From: Bacteroidales bacterium UBA6377 | GTDB lineage: Bacteria > Bacteroidota > Bacteroidia > Bacteroidales > UBA932 | Length of the DNA stretch: 64,000 nt | NCBI GenBank assembly: GCA_002438805.1 | Contig: DJQV01000015.1 | Coordinates: forward strand, 1-64,000 | Reading direction: 5' to 3' | Shown: one piece after another, positions 1 to 7,668 of the stretch | Layout of the letters: every line of letters begins with the position of its first letter | Numbering within the stretch: position 1 is the stretch's first letter | Notes under the pieces: model-generated | Told to the model about the DNA's origin: nothing | The model's database searches: none | Seen by the model: only the letters and a program-made list of their open reading frames with translations | Made by a program: the position numbers and the translations under genes

Positions 1-80
1 AAGCTTCTCCATCTGCCGCTTTTCTTGTAGTCAGGATATTCCTTGGGGACATCGAACCCGTGTATTTCATTGAGGTTCAA
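1..80 (-). CDS. possible 5' end of a gene leaving the window
   Basis: On the minus strand an open frame runs from a TTG at 80 to the window edge. It reads NEIHGFDVPKEYPDYKK followed by SGRWRS, which looks like real protein in composition and codon use. An in-frame stop lies directly upstream at 81-83, so if this is coding, TTG is the only start here. A second frame with an ATG at 68-70 is also open to the edge but looks less protein-like. I do not recognise the family, and no -7 box is evident upstream. Confidence 0.3.
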   Translation of the reverse strand, partial: MNLNEIHGFDVPKEYPDYKKSGRWRS

Positions 81-124
81 TCACTTCCAAAACAGACCCG
101 GGCATTTCCCCACCCCGGGGCGCG

Positions 125-149
125 CGACGTCTCTTGGCAAGAGACGACA
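125..149. repeat. palindromic repeat, copy 1
   Basis: The left arm CGACGTCTCTTG (125-136) is followed by one base and then CAAGAGACG, giving a 9-bp perfect inverted repeat (128-146). The left arm is identical over 12 bases to that of copy 2 at 275-299, while the outer right arm has diverged. It could be a repeated extragenic palindrome or a protein-binding site. Confidence 0.7.
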
Positions 150-274
150 AGGCAATGCAAATATAGTGATTTTCACCGAATTGGGTGCGTACCGCGATTG
201 AAAATTAAGGTTCATTTCCGTTCACGGGGCGTTCTTTCGCCCGTATCGTATTTTCTCTCAATGCTTTGCGAGAG

Positions 275-299
275 CGACGTCTCTTGCCAAGAGACGTCG
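275..299. repeat. palindromic repeat, copy 2
   Basis: CGACGTCTCTTG (275-286), one spacer base, then CAAGAGACGTCG (288-299) form a perfect 12-bp inverted repeat. It shares its left arm and core with copy 1, whose left arm starts 150 bases upstream. Confidence 0.75.
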
Positions 300-331
300 T
301 TTTCAAAATCTCCACCAGAACACCCATAACG

Positions 332-438
332 GGTTATAGCAAAATACCCTCAAAATGCTCTAACCTATAACGGAAAACAACGCCAGACAGCATTTTCAGT
401 TCCAGGTTAGAGCACAAAGGCTTCAAAATTCTCTAACC
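332..438. repeat. two-hairpin structured repeat, copy 1
   Basis: The element has two stem pairs. GGTTATAG (332-339) faces CTCTAACC (358-365) with one mismatch, or alternatively CTATAAC (365-371). GGTTAGAG (405-412) pairs perfectly with CTCTAACC (431-438). It aligns without gaps to 46528-46634: the same 18-base loops, the same 39-base spacer, and a shared spacer core GAAAACA-n-CG-n-CAGAC. One base pair in stem 2 differs in a compensatory way between the copies. Confidence 0.75.
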
Positions 439-471
439 CGTCAACCTACAAGAGCAATGGTCCTCTTTTCG

Positions 472-506
472 CATCCGATACATGTATGCTTTTTACATCT
501 GATACA
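472..506. promoter_or_regulatory. direct repeat upstream of the arg promoter
   Basis: CATCCGATACA (472-482) and CATCTGATACA (496-506) form a direct repeat with a 24-base period. The first copy overlaps a 10-bp palindrome, ATACATGTAT (478-487). It ends about 33 bases before the -7 box at 539, a plausible regulator position, but it does not match a binding site I know. Confidence 0.35.
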
Positions 507-538
507 ACCCAACTCTTGCATTTCCAATCAGAAAACCC

Positions 539-546
539 TATCTTTG
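539..546 (+). promoter_or_regulatory. -7 box of the arginine operon promoter
   Basis: TATCTTTG matches the Bacteroidota -7 consensus TAnnTTTG. Transcription would start near 550-553, a few bases before the leader ORF ATG at 558 and about 190 bases before the first structural gene. No clear -33 TTTG is visible. Confidence 0.6.
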
Positions 547-557
547 CCGCATTCGAC

Positions 558-611
558 ATGGAAGTAGTGAATTACATATCCCTCACCCTTCGACGGGACG
601 TCCGACTATAG
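558..611 (+). CDS. putative arginine leader peptide (17 aa)
   Basis: This short ORF, MEVVNYISLTLRRDVRL, begins a few bases after the predicted transcription start of the arginine operon. Three of its last six codons are arginine (CGA 591-593, CGG 594-596, CGA 603-605), and CGA looks uncommon in the neighbouring genes. The stop codon TAG (609-611) touches the 5' arm of a hairpin at 611-628. This is the arrangement expected of a leader peptide that senses arginyl-tRNA supply. The ORF is seen in the sequence; its translation and function are inferred. Confidence 0.5.
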   Translation: MEVVNYISLTLRRDVRL

Positions 612-628
612 GAGGCGTAGAAACCTCC
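611..628 (+). promoter_or_regulatory. leader hairpin at the end of the leader ORF
   Basis: GGAGG (611-615) can pair with CCTCC (624-628) across an 8-base loop. CTCCC (625-629) could instead pair with GGGAG (723-727), which lies 13 bases before the ATG at 741, so two mutually exclusive pairings exist. No T-run follows, so this is not an intrinsic terminator. Any control would have to act on translation or on another structure. Confidence 0.35.
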
Positions 629-740
629 CACACTTCGGAAAATTCATTGCATTACCCACCAATCAGACAGAATTTTCACTCTCAGCAATTGCAATTGACA
701 ATCTCGGTTTGTCTTGCCGTTAGGGAGTCTATATATAATA

Positions 741-1412
741 ATGGAAATAAAAGTGACCGTGGCTGACGAAAGCCACATCAAGTACGCAGAGGACATCTGC
801 AAAGAAATCTACATATCATCGCTTGAGCGCAAGACCGGCATCGCCAACCGCACGCCGGAGTACATCTGCGAGAAGATCCGCGCCGGCAAGGCCGTGATCG
901 CCCTGGCCATCCCGGACAAAGCCGCCACAGTCCCCGACGAGGCCTCCACAGCCCCCGACGAAGCCGGGTCAAAGCGGGAAAGCAAAGACAAGACGGAGCA
1001 GGAAAACGGCAGCGCGCAGCCCGACGGGAAATTCGCCGGCTTCTCCTACATTGAATCCTGGGGAGGCAAGAGCTTCGTCGCCAACTCCGGCCTCATCGTG
1101 GCCCACGAGTTCCGCGGCCTCGGCGTGGCCAAGAAGATCAAGGAGCAGACCTTCATCCTCTCTCGCCACCTCTTCCCGGACGCCAAGATATTCTCCATCA
1201 CCACCGGGGCTGCGGTCATGAAGATGAACTATGAGTTCGGCTTCCGCCCAGTGCCGTATACCGAGCTCACTGATGATCCCGAGTTCTGGAAAGGCTGCGA
1301 GGGTTGCCGCCACTTCGACATCCTCAAGAGCCATGACTACAAGATGTGCATCTGCACAGGGCTGCTCTACGATCCCAAGGAGCACCTCGAAATCCATCAT
1401 CCCGACGAATAA
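741..1412 (+). CDS. GNAT N-acyltransferase, probable first arginine enzyme
   Basis: The protein has 223 residues. It is a GNAT-fold acyltransferase with the acetyl-CoA-binding motif RGLGVA after a beta strand (HEFRGLGVAKKIKEQ). Its place as first gene of a full arginine operon suggests it acylates glutamate, probably with succinyl-CoA in this lineage; that is inferred from context. Residues about 58-98 are a charged, low-complexity insertion with three heptads (PDKAATV, PDEASTA, PDEAGSK). The ATG at 741 is preferred over an upstream TTG at 714 because the fold begins at MEIKVTVADE. Confidence 0.75.
   Translation: MEIKVTVADESHIKYAEDICKEIYISSLERKTGIANRTPEYICEKIRAGKAVIALAIPDKAATVPDEASTAPDEAGSKRESKDKTEQENGSAQPDGKFAGFSYIESWGGKSFVANSGLIVAHEFRGLGVAKKIKEQTFILSRHLFPDAKIFSITTGAAVMKMNYEFGFRPVPYTELTDDPEFWKGCEGCRHFDILKSHDYKMCICTGLLYDPKEHLEIHHPDE
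912..974 (+). repeat. three 21-base tandem repeats inside the GNAT gene
   Basis: Units 912-932, 933-953 and 954-974 each encode a PD(K/E)A heptad. They sit inside the acyltransferase frame and keep it open, so they look like a slippage-derived surface loop. Confidence 0.7.
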
Positions 1413-1424
1413 AAAAACAATTAT

Positions 1425-2630
1425 ATGAGCAAGAAAAAAGTTGTCGTCGCGTTCAGCGGCGGGCTGGACACCTCCTACACTGTGATGTATCTGGCCAAAG
1501 AGAAAGGATATGAAGTCCACGCGGCCTGCGCCAACACGGGCGGATTCAGCCCAGAGCAGCTCCGCACCAATGAAGAAAACGCCTACAAGCTCGGCGCCGC
1601 CAAGTACGTCACCCTCGATGTCACGCAGGAATACTACGACAAGAGCCTCAAATACATGGTCTTCGGCAATGTCCTCAGAAACGGCACCTACCCGATCTCC
1701 GTGTCCTCCGAGCGCATATTCCAGGGCATCGCCATCGCACGCTACGCCAAGAGCATAGGCGCCGATGCCATAGCCCACGGCTCCACCGGCGCCGGCAACG
1801 ACCAGGTCCGCTTCGACATGACCTTCCTGGTGATGTGCCCGGAGATGGAAATCATCACCCTTACCCGCGACGGCAACCTCTCCCGCAAGCAGGAAGTGGA
1901 CTACCTCAACGCGCACGGGTTCAACGCCGACTTCACGAAACTCAAATACTCCTACAACGTAGGCATCTGGGGGACCTCCATCTGCGGAGGAGAAATCCTG
2001 GACTCCACGCAGGGTCTCCCGGAATCCGCCTACCTCAAGCAGGTCTCCCGCAGCGGCAGCGAGATCCTCAGCCTCGGCTTCAAGAAAGGCGAACTCACCG
2101 AGGTCAACGGAGCATACTACGATGACAAGATCGCGGCCATCCAGGCCGTGGAAGCCATCGGATCAGCCTACGGCATAGGCCGTGACATGCACGTCGGGGA
2201 CACCATCATCGGCATCAAGGGCCGCGTAGGCTTCGAGGCGGCAGCACCGATGCTCATCATCGGGGCGCACAAGTTCCTCGAGAAGTTCACCCTCTCCAAG
2301 TGGCAGCAGTACTGGAAAGACCAGGTGGCCAACTGGTACGGCATGTTCCTCCACGAGAGCCAGTACCTCGAACCGGTGATGCGCGACATCGAGGCGATGC
2401 TTGAGAGCAGCCAGCGCAACGTCAACGGGACCGTAACTCTGGAACTCCGCCCATACAGCTTCTCCACCGTGGGAGTTGACTCCCCTGACGACCTCGTGAA
2501 GTCAAGGCTCGGAGAATACGGCGAGACCCAGAAGGGCTGGACCGCTGAAGACGCCAAAGGCTTCATCAAGGTGCTCTCCACCCCGCTCCGGGTATACTAC
2601 AGCAAACACCAGGATGAGGAAAACCTGTAG
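1425..2630 (+). CDS. argG: argininosuccinate synthase
   Basis: This 401-residue enzyme joins citrulline and aspartate using ATP to make argininosuccinate in the cytoplasm. The ATP-pyrophosphatase P-loop SGGLDTS is at residues 11-17, and the length is normal for the family. It starts 12 bases after the acyltransferase stop and is followed after 3 bases by argC. Placing argG second and argH eighth means the last two pathway steps are interleaved with the earlier ones in the same transcript. Confidence 0.97.
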   Translation: MSKKKVVVAFSGGLDTSYTVMYLAKEKGYEVHAACANTGGFSPEQLRTNEENAYKLGAAKYVTLDVTQEYYDKSLKYMVFGNVLRNGTYPISVSSERIFQGIAIARYAKSIGADAIAHGSTGAGNDQVRFDMTFLVMCPEMEIITLTRDGNLSRKQEVDYLNAHGFNADFTKLKYSYNVGIWGTSICGGEILDSTQGLPESAYLKQVSRSGSEILSLGFKKGELTEVNGAYYDDKIAAIQAVEAIGSAYGIGRDMHVGDTIIGIKGRVGFEAAAPMLIIGAHKFLEKFTLSKWQQYWKDQVANWYGMFLHESQYLEPVMRDIEAMLESSQRNVNGTVTLELRPYSFSTVGVDSPDDLVKSRLGEYGETQKGWTAEDAKGFIKVLSTPLRVYYSKHQDEENL

Positions 2631-2633
2631 GCA

Positions 2634-3713
2634 ATGGCAGAAAACACCATAAAAAAACGCCGCAAGGCAGTACCGCAAAATATAGAGACCGCATCAGGAA
2701 GAAAAACTCCCCGCAGGAAAACCGATGCCCCCACCGCAGAACGCCCATCAAAGATACGGGTCGGGATCGTGGGAGGGGCCGGTTACACCGCCGGCGAGCT
2801 GATAAGACTCCTGGTCAACCACCCTTATGCCGACCTGAGCTTCATCCACTCGGAGAGCAGTGCCGGCAAACACCTCTACGAGGTGCACAGCGGGCTGCTC
2901 GGCGACACGGAACTCAGATTCTGCGACAGTTTCGACCTCAACTCCGTGGATGTCCTCTTCCTGTGTTCAGCCCACGGCAAGAGCCGCGAGTTCTGGGCGC
3001 AGCATGAGCGGCCTTCCCGCCTCAAGGTGATAGACCTCGCGCAGGACTTCCGCGACGAGAGCGGAGGCTACGTCTACGGACTTCCCGAGATGCAGAGAGA
3101 AAAAATACAGCGATCCGCAAGCCTCGCCAACCCTGGCTGCTTCGCCACAGCGATCCAGCTCGCTCTCCTGCCTATGGCCGAAGCAGGCATCCTGGATGGT
3201 GAGATCTGCGTCAACGCCATCACCGGCTCGACAGGTGCCGGAGTGAGGCCGTCCGAGACCACTCACTTCAGCTGGCGCTGCGACAACATCTCGGCCTACA
3301 AAGTCTTCGAGCACCAGCATCTCAAGGAAATCCGCCGCAACCTCTCCCTGATTCAGCCGGACTTCAGTTCCCCGGTCAACTTCATCCCGATGCGTGGAGA
3401 CTTCACCCGGGGCATCTTCGCCACGGTTTACACGGACTGCGAACTCACCCTGGATGAAGCCTCCAGCCTCTACAGGGCCTATTACAGTGATGCCCGTTTC
3501 ACATTCGTGAGCAGCGTCCCAGTTGACCTCAAACAGGTTGTCAACACCAACAAGTGCCTAATTTCCCTGGAAAAGCACGACGGCAAGCTGGTGGTGTGCT
3601 CCGTCATCGACAACCTCCTCAAGGGCGCCTCGGGGCAGGCCGTCCAGAACATGAACCTGATGTTCGGTTTTCCCGAAGATGCAGGCTTGAGACTCAAAGC
3701 TTCAGCATTTTAG
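2634..3713 (+). CDS. argC: N-acyl-gamma-glutamyl-phosphate reductase
   Basis: This NADPH-dependent reductase makes N-acylglutamate semialdehyde. The nucleotide-binding GxxGxxG-type motif GIVGGAGYTAGE starts near residue 44 and the catalytic cysteine is C169 in NPGCFAT. The first 40 residues are a basic tail rich in Lys and Arg that typical enzymes lack, making the protein 359 residues instead of about 320. No ATG lies closer to the conserved start, so the tail appears genuine. Confidence 0.95.
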   Translation: MAENTIKKRRKAVPQNIETASGRKTPRRKTDAPTAERPSKIRVGIVGGAGYTAGELIRLLVNHPYADLSFIHSESSAGKHLYEVHSGLLGDTELRFCDSFDLNSVDVLFLCSAHGKSREFWAQHERPSRLKVIDLAQDFRDESGGYVYGLPEMQREKIQRSASLANPGCFATAIQLALLPMAEAGILDGEICVNAITGSTGAGVRPSETTHFSWRCDNISAYKVFEHQHLKEIRRNLSLIQPDFSSPVNFIPMRGDFTRGIFATVYTDCELTLDEASSLYRAYYSDARFTFVSSVPVDLKQVVNTNKCLISLEKHDGKLVVCSVIDNLLKGASGQAVQNMNLMFGFPEDAGLRLKASAF

Positions 3714-3715
3714 AC

Positions 3716-4840
3716 ATGGATTTATTCAAAGTATATAAACTCTGGGACATCGAGCCTGTACGCGGACTCGACACAAGCCTTTGGGACAAGGACGGGGTCG
3801 AATACACCGACCTCTACGGCGGTCACGCCGTCATCAGCATCGGGCACTGCCACCAGCACTACGTCAAGATGCTCCAGGACCAGCTTACCCGGCTCGGCTT
3901 CTACTCCAACGCAGTGCAGAACTCCCTCCAGCGCGAGCTCGCGGCAAGGCTCGGCAAAGCCAGCGGATACGATGACTATGCCCTGTTCCTCTGCAACAGC
4001 GGAGCGGAGGCCAACGAGAACGCCATGAAGCTCGCATCCTTCGCGACCGGCAGAGCCAAAGTGCTCGCATTCAACAAGGCATTCCACGGCCGCACCAGCG
4101 GAGCCGTGGCCGCCACCGACAACCCGAAACTCCGCGCCCCTTTCAACAGCACGGACAATATCAGCTTCGTCCCGATGGGCGATCTCGAAGCCGTGGAGAG
4201 AGAACTCTCAAGCCGCCGGTATGCCGCAGCCATCATCGAGGGCATCCAGGGCGTGGCCGGCATCTATGAGCCGTCCGACGAGTTCCTTCGCGGCCTCAGG
4301 GCACTCTGCGACAAATACGGCACCAAGCTCATACTGGACGAGATACAGTCAGGATACGGACGCAGCGGTCTGTTCTTCGCTCACCAGAAGTCGGGCATCA
4401 GGGCCGACATCATAACCACAGCCAAGGGCATGGCCAACGGCCTGCCCATAGGCGGAGTGCTCATCTCCCCTGACATCAAGCCGGAATACGGGATGCTAGG
4501 CACAACTTTCGGAGGCAACCACCTCGCCTGTACGGCAGCCCTTGCGGTCCTCGACGTGATTGAGAACGAGCACCTCATCGAGAACGCGGCCAGAGTCGGC
4601 GAGCACTTCGGGGCAGCCCTCCGCGGAGACAAGGCCCTCAAGGAATACCGTGGCCGCGGGCTGATGATAGGACTTGAACTGAAGCCTGAGTACATCGGCC
4701 TGCGCGACCGCCTGCTCTTCGAGAAGCACTTCTTCACCGGGGCTGCAGGCGCTTCAGTAATCCGGCTCCTGCCGTCCCTCACCATAAGCCGCGAAACGGC
4801 GGACAGGTTCATCAAGGCATGGAGAGAACTCACAGCATAA
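3716..4840 (+). CDS. argD: N-acylornithine aminotransferase
   Basis: This 374-residue PLP-dependent class III aminotransferase converts the acylated semialdehyde to N-acylornithine with glutamate as amino donor. The PLP-binding lysine is K237 (TTAKGMANG), and LDEIQSGYGRSG is the usual cofactor-contact stretch. The open frame extends upstream to 3554 inside argC, but homology begins at the ATG at 3716, two bases after the argC stop. In Bacteroidales the substrate is expected to carry a succinyl group. Confidence 0.94.
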   Translation: MDLFKVYKLWDIEPVRGLDTSLWDKDGVEYTDLYGGHAVISIGHCHQHYVKMLQDQLTRLGFYSNAVQNSLQRELAARLGKASGYDDYALFLCNSGAEANENAMKLASFATGRAKVLAFNKAFHGRTSGAVAATDNPKLRAPFNSTDNISFVPMGDLEAVERELSSRRYAAAIIEGIQGVAGIYEPSDEFLRGLRALCDKYGTKLILDEIQSGYGRSGLFFAHQKSGIRADIITTAKGMANGLPIGGVLISPDIKPEYGMLGTTFGGNHLACTAALAVLDVIENEHLIENAARVGEHFGAALRGDKALKEYRGRGLMIGLELKPEYIGLRDRLLFEKHFFTGAAGASVIRLLPSLTISRETADRFIKAWRELTA

Positions 4841-4847
4841 CGGCAAG

Positions 4848-5801
4848 ATGAAAGAATTCACAAACATACGCCAGCTGGGCGACCTCAAGGAGGCGCTCGC
4901 CCAGGCACAGCAAGTCAAAAAGAACCCGTTCGCCGACCAGACACTCGGCCGCAACAGAACCCTGTTGATGGTATTTTTCAACAACAGCCTCCGCACCCGC
5001 CTGAGCACCCAGAAAGCCGCGCTCAACCTCGGGATGAACGTCATCGTCCTCGATGTCAACCAGGGAGCCTGGAAACTCGAGACCGAGCGCGGAGTGATCA
5101 TGGACGGCGACAAGAGCGAGCACCTGCTCGAAGCCATCCCGGTGATGGGATGCTACTGCGACATGATAGGAGTGAGGTCATTCGCACGCTTCGAAAGCAA
5201 GCAAGACGACTACAACGAGGTGATCCTCAACCAGTTCATAAAATACTCCGGCAAGCCGGTCTTCAGCATGGAAGCCGCCACCAGGCATCCCCTCCAGACC
5301 TTCGCCGACATCATCACCATCGAGGAGCACAAGACCAAGGAGCGTCCGAAAGTGGTGATGACCTGGGCACCGCACCCGAAGGCGCTTCCGCAGGCCGTTC
5401 CGAACTCGTTTGCCGAGGGCATGAACTTCGCCGGCTACGATTTCGTGATAGCAAACCCTGAAGGATATGACCTCGCACCGGAGTTCGTAGGGAACGCCAG
5501 AGTCACCCACGACCAGGACGAGGCACTGCGCGGAGCCGACTTCGTATATGCCAAGAACTGGTCCGCCTACGAGGGAGACAACTACGGCAAAGTCCTCAGC
5601 CGCGACCGCTCATGGACAGTGACAAGCGAGAAGATGGCCCTCACCGACAATGCCTTCTTCATGCACTGCCTGCCGGTTAGACGCAACATGATAGTCAGCG
5701 ATGATGTCATAGAGGGCCCGCGCTCTCTGGTGATTCCGGAAGCGGCCAACAGGGTCGTCTCCGCCCAGACGGTCATCAAGAAAATGCTCGAGTCCCTATG
5801 A
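4848..5801 (+). CDS. argF': N-succinylornithine carbamoyltransferase
   Basis: This 317-residue enzyme carbamoylates an acylated ornithine, giving acylcitrulline. The carbamoyl-phosphate motif is SLRTRLS (residues 47-53), and HCLPVRRN lies near the end. It closely resembles the Bacteroides fragilis succinylornithine enzyme in length and motifs. Residue 90, the known specificity switch (Pro in the B. fragilis enzyme, Glu in the Xanthomonas acetylornithine enzyme), is Ser here. Published mutants with Ser at this site use succinylornithine. The stop overlaps the argB start (ATGA). Confidence 0.93.
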   Translation: MKEFTNIRQLGDLKEALAQAQQVKKNPFADQTLGRNRTLLMVFFNNSLRTRLSTQKAALNLGMNVIVLDVNQGAWKLETERGVIMDGDKSEHLLEAIPVMGCYCDMIGVRSFARFESKQDDYNEVILNQFIKYSGKPVFSMEAATRHPLQTFADIITIEEHKTKERPKVVMTWAPHPKALPQAVPNSFAEGMNFAGYDFVIANPEGYDLAPEFVGNARVTHDQDEALRGADFVYAKNWSAYEGDNYGKVLSRDRSWTVTSEKMALTDNAFFMHCLPVRRNMIVSDDVIEGPRSLVIPEAANRVVSAQTVIKKMLESL

Positions 5802-6580
5802 TAAAGGTCGTCAAGATCGGCGGCAACGTGGTGGACTCTCCGAAGCTGCTTGAGAAGTTCTGCAAGGACTTCGCGTCCCTCAAAGGACCGAAAGTCCTAG
5901 TGCACGGGGGCGGCAAGATCGCAAGCGACTTCCAGCGCAGACTGGGGATGGAGCCGCAGATGGTCGAGGGACGCAGGGTCACCGATCCGCAGACTCTCCA
6001 GCTTGTGACCATGGTCTACGCCGGATGGTGCAGCAAGCATATCACCGCCCTGCTTCAGAGCAATGGATGCAACGCGATGGGCCTCGCCGGCTGCGACGCG
6101 GGCCTCATCACCGCTTCCCGCCGAGCCCCGAAACTCCTGTCCGATGGAGTGACCAGACTCGACTACGGGCTCGTGGGAGATGTTAAGCCAGAGTCAGTAG
6201 ATGCCGAGAGACTGCTCAGACTCATTGATTCAGGGACAGTTCCGGTATTCTGCGCCATCAGCCACGATGGCCATGGGGAGCTTCTCAACACCAACGCCGA
6301 CACCATAGCCTCATCAATTTCTGCTGCAATTAAGGCAGAACTTCTTTATTGTTTCGAAAAAAATGGCGTACTTTACAGTTTGGATGATCCGTCAAGCGTA
6401 ATTCCGCTTCTCGACTTCAACGGCTACACCCGACTGAAGGACGAGGGACGTGTCGCGCAGGGGATGATCCCGAAACTGGACAACGCCTTTTCGGCGCTGC
6501 GTTCCGGTGCGACCGGTGTACGCATCCTGCACTCCTCAAGCCTGCTTGACGGCAGTGCTGGTACAAGACTGGCTCTATGA
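5798..6580 (+). CDS. argB: N-acylglutamate kinase
   Basis: This 260-residue amino-acid kinase phosphorylates N-acylglutamate, the second pathway step. The N-terminal KIGGNVVD and the glycine-rich VHGGGK (about residues 35-41) form the phosphate-binding site typical of ArgB. It overlaps argF' by 4 bases and argE by 4 bases, consistent with translational coupling. Length is normal. Substrate acyl group is inferred from the pathway. Confidence 0.94.
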   Translation: MIKVVKIGGNVVDSPKLLEKFCKDFASLKGPKVLVHGGGKIASDFQRRLGMEPQMVEGRRVTDPQTLQLVTMVYAGWCSKHITALLQSNGCNAMGLAGCDAGLITASRRAPKLLSDGVTRLDYGLVGDVKPESVDAERLLRLIDSGTVPVFCAISHDGHGELLNTNADTIASSISAAIKAELLYCFEKNGVLYSLDDPSSVIPLLDFNGYTRLKDEGRVAQGMIPKLDNAFSALRSGATGVRILHSSSLLDGSAGTRLAL

Positions 6581-7668
6581 CAAAGTATGACGAATACATA
6601 GACCTTCTCCGGCAGATGGTCCGCACCCCTTCCCTCTCCTTCGAAGAGGGCAAGGTCAGTTCTTTGGTAAGCGAAGCACTGGACAGTTTCGGGATTGAGC
6701 ACAGCCTGCCGGGCGGCAACATAGTCTCCGTGACCCGGCATTTCGACCCTCTCAAGAAGACTATGGCCTTGGATGCCCATCTGGACACGGTCAGCGCATC
6801 CGGCGGATACACGAGAGACCCTTTCGATCCGGGTGACGACGAGAGTATCGTCCGGGGGCTCGGTTCCAACGATGACGGCGGAAGTGTGGTGTCGATGATT
6901 GCCACTTTCCGTCATTTTTATAATATCCCCCTACCCTTCAACCTCATGCTCGTCCTGACAAGGGAGGAGGAGCGCTCCGGCCCGGACGGGGCAAGGTGGC
7001 TCTATGCCGCCGGCGGGGGTCTGGAGCAAAGCGGGGTGTTCCCCCTCCCGGACTGGGTTATAGTCGGGGAACCGACCGGGATGAAGGCCGCCACGAGCGA
7101 ACGTGGACTGCTTGTCCTTGACGGGGAGGCTCACGGAGTAAGCGGTCACGCGGCACGGGCAGAAGGCGTCAACGCCCTATACATCGCTCTCGATGACATC
7201 GCGGCCCTGCGCTCACACCGCTTCACCAGACACTCCCCGAGGATGGGGGATGTCCGCCTCAACGTCACGCAGATCGAGGCGGGCAGCGCCCACAACGTCA
7301 TCCCGGACCTGTGCCGCTTCGTCGTGGACATACGCCCGACGGAGCAATACACCAACACGGAGATCCTTCAGGAACTCCAGGCCCTGTGCCGCAGCAGTCT
7401 CAAAGCCCGCAACCTCGCCAACCGCTCATCCGCCACCCCGGAAGGCTCGCCCCTGCTCGCAGCCGCCCGCGCCCTGGGGCTTGAGGAGTTCTCCTCCCCC
7501 ACCACCTCCGACTGGATGCGCATCGGATGCGAGGCCATCAAGATGGGCCCCGGAGACTCCGCACGCTCACACAAGGCTGACGAATACATACTCACAAGCG
7601 AGATTCAGCAAGCAATAGAAACATACACCGAATACATCAATAATTTTCATGGCAACACTCTGGAATAA
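6577..7668 (+). CDS. argE: M20 metallo-deacylase of the arginine pathway
   Basis: This 363-residue M20-family zinc hydrolase removes the acyl group, here probably from N-succinylcitrulline. Visible metal and catalytic motifs are DAHLDTV, GSNDDGG, TREEERSG, VGEPTG and a late histidine in SARSHKADE. It overlaps argB by 4 bases and argH by 20 bases. Placement after the carbamoyltransferase fits deacylation of citrulline rather than ornithine, which is an inference from the pathway known in Bacteroides. Confidence 0.9.
   Translation: MTKYDEYIDLLRQMVRTPSLSFEEGKVSSLVSEALDSFGIEHSLPGGNIVSVTRHFDPLKKTMALDAHLDTVSASGGYTRDPFDPGDDESIVRGLGSNDDGGSVVSMIATFRHFYNIPLPFNLMLVLTREEERSGPDGARWLYAAGGGLEQSGVFPLPDWVIVGEPTGMKAATSERGLLVLDGEAHGVSGHAARAEGVNALYIALDDIAALRSHRFTRHSPRMGDVRLNVTQIEAGSAHNVIPDLCRFVVDIRPTEQYTNTEILQELQALCRSSLKARNLANRSSATPEGSPLLAAARALGLEEFSSPTTSDWMRIGCEAIKMGPGDSARSHKADEYILTSEIQQAIETYTEYINNFHGNTLE

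Larger units (their letters stand above)
81..557. other. non-coding region upstream of the arginine operon
   Basis: No convincing gene is present. The stretch holds two palindromes (125-149 and 275-299), one copy of a structured repeat (332-438), a short direct repeat (472-506) and a promoter -7 box (539-546). A plus-strand open frame at 60-329 passes through both palindromes and has no coding character. Confidence 0.6.

Noticed and set aside
60..329. 89-codon plus-strand open frame
   Set aside because: It runs through two palindromes, has no promoter or homology, and its repeated DVSxQET words come from the palindrome itself.
331..438. CRISPR-like repeats
   Set aside because: The spaced GTTATAG/CTATAAC words are inverted, not direct, and occur in only two unlinked places with no spacers or cas genes.
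612..740. intrinsic terminator in the arginine leader
   Set aside because: I looked for a GC-rich stem followed by a T-run to support classical attenuation and found none.
969..1916. 315-codon minus-strand open frame opposite the acyltransferase and argG
   Set aside because: It is a GC-rich shadow of two clear plus-strand genes, with low-complexity Val/Gly/Ala content and no family motif.
3554..3715. 54-codon upstream extension of argD
   Set aside because: It lies in another frame of argC and is Arg/Pro/Gly-rich; family homology starts at the ATG at 3716.
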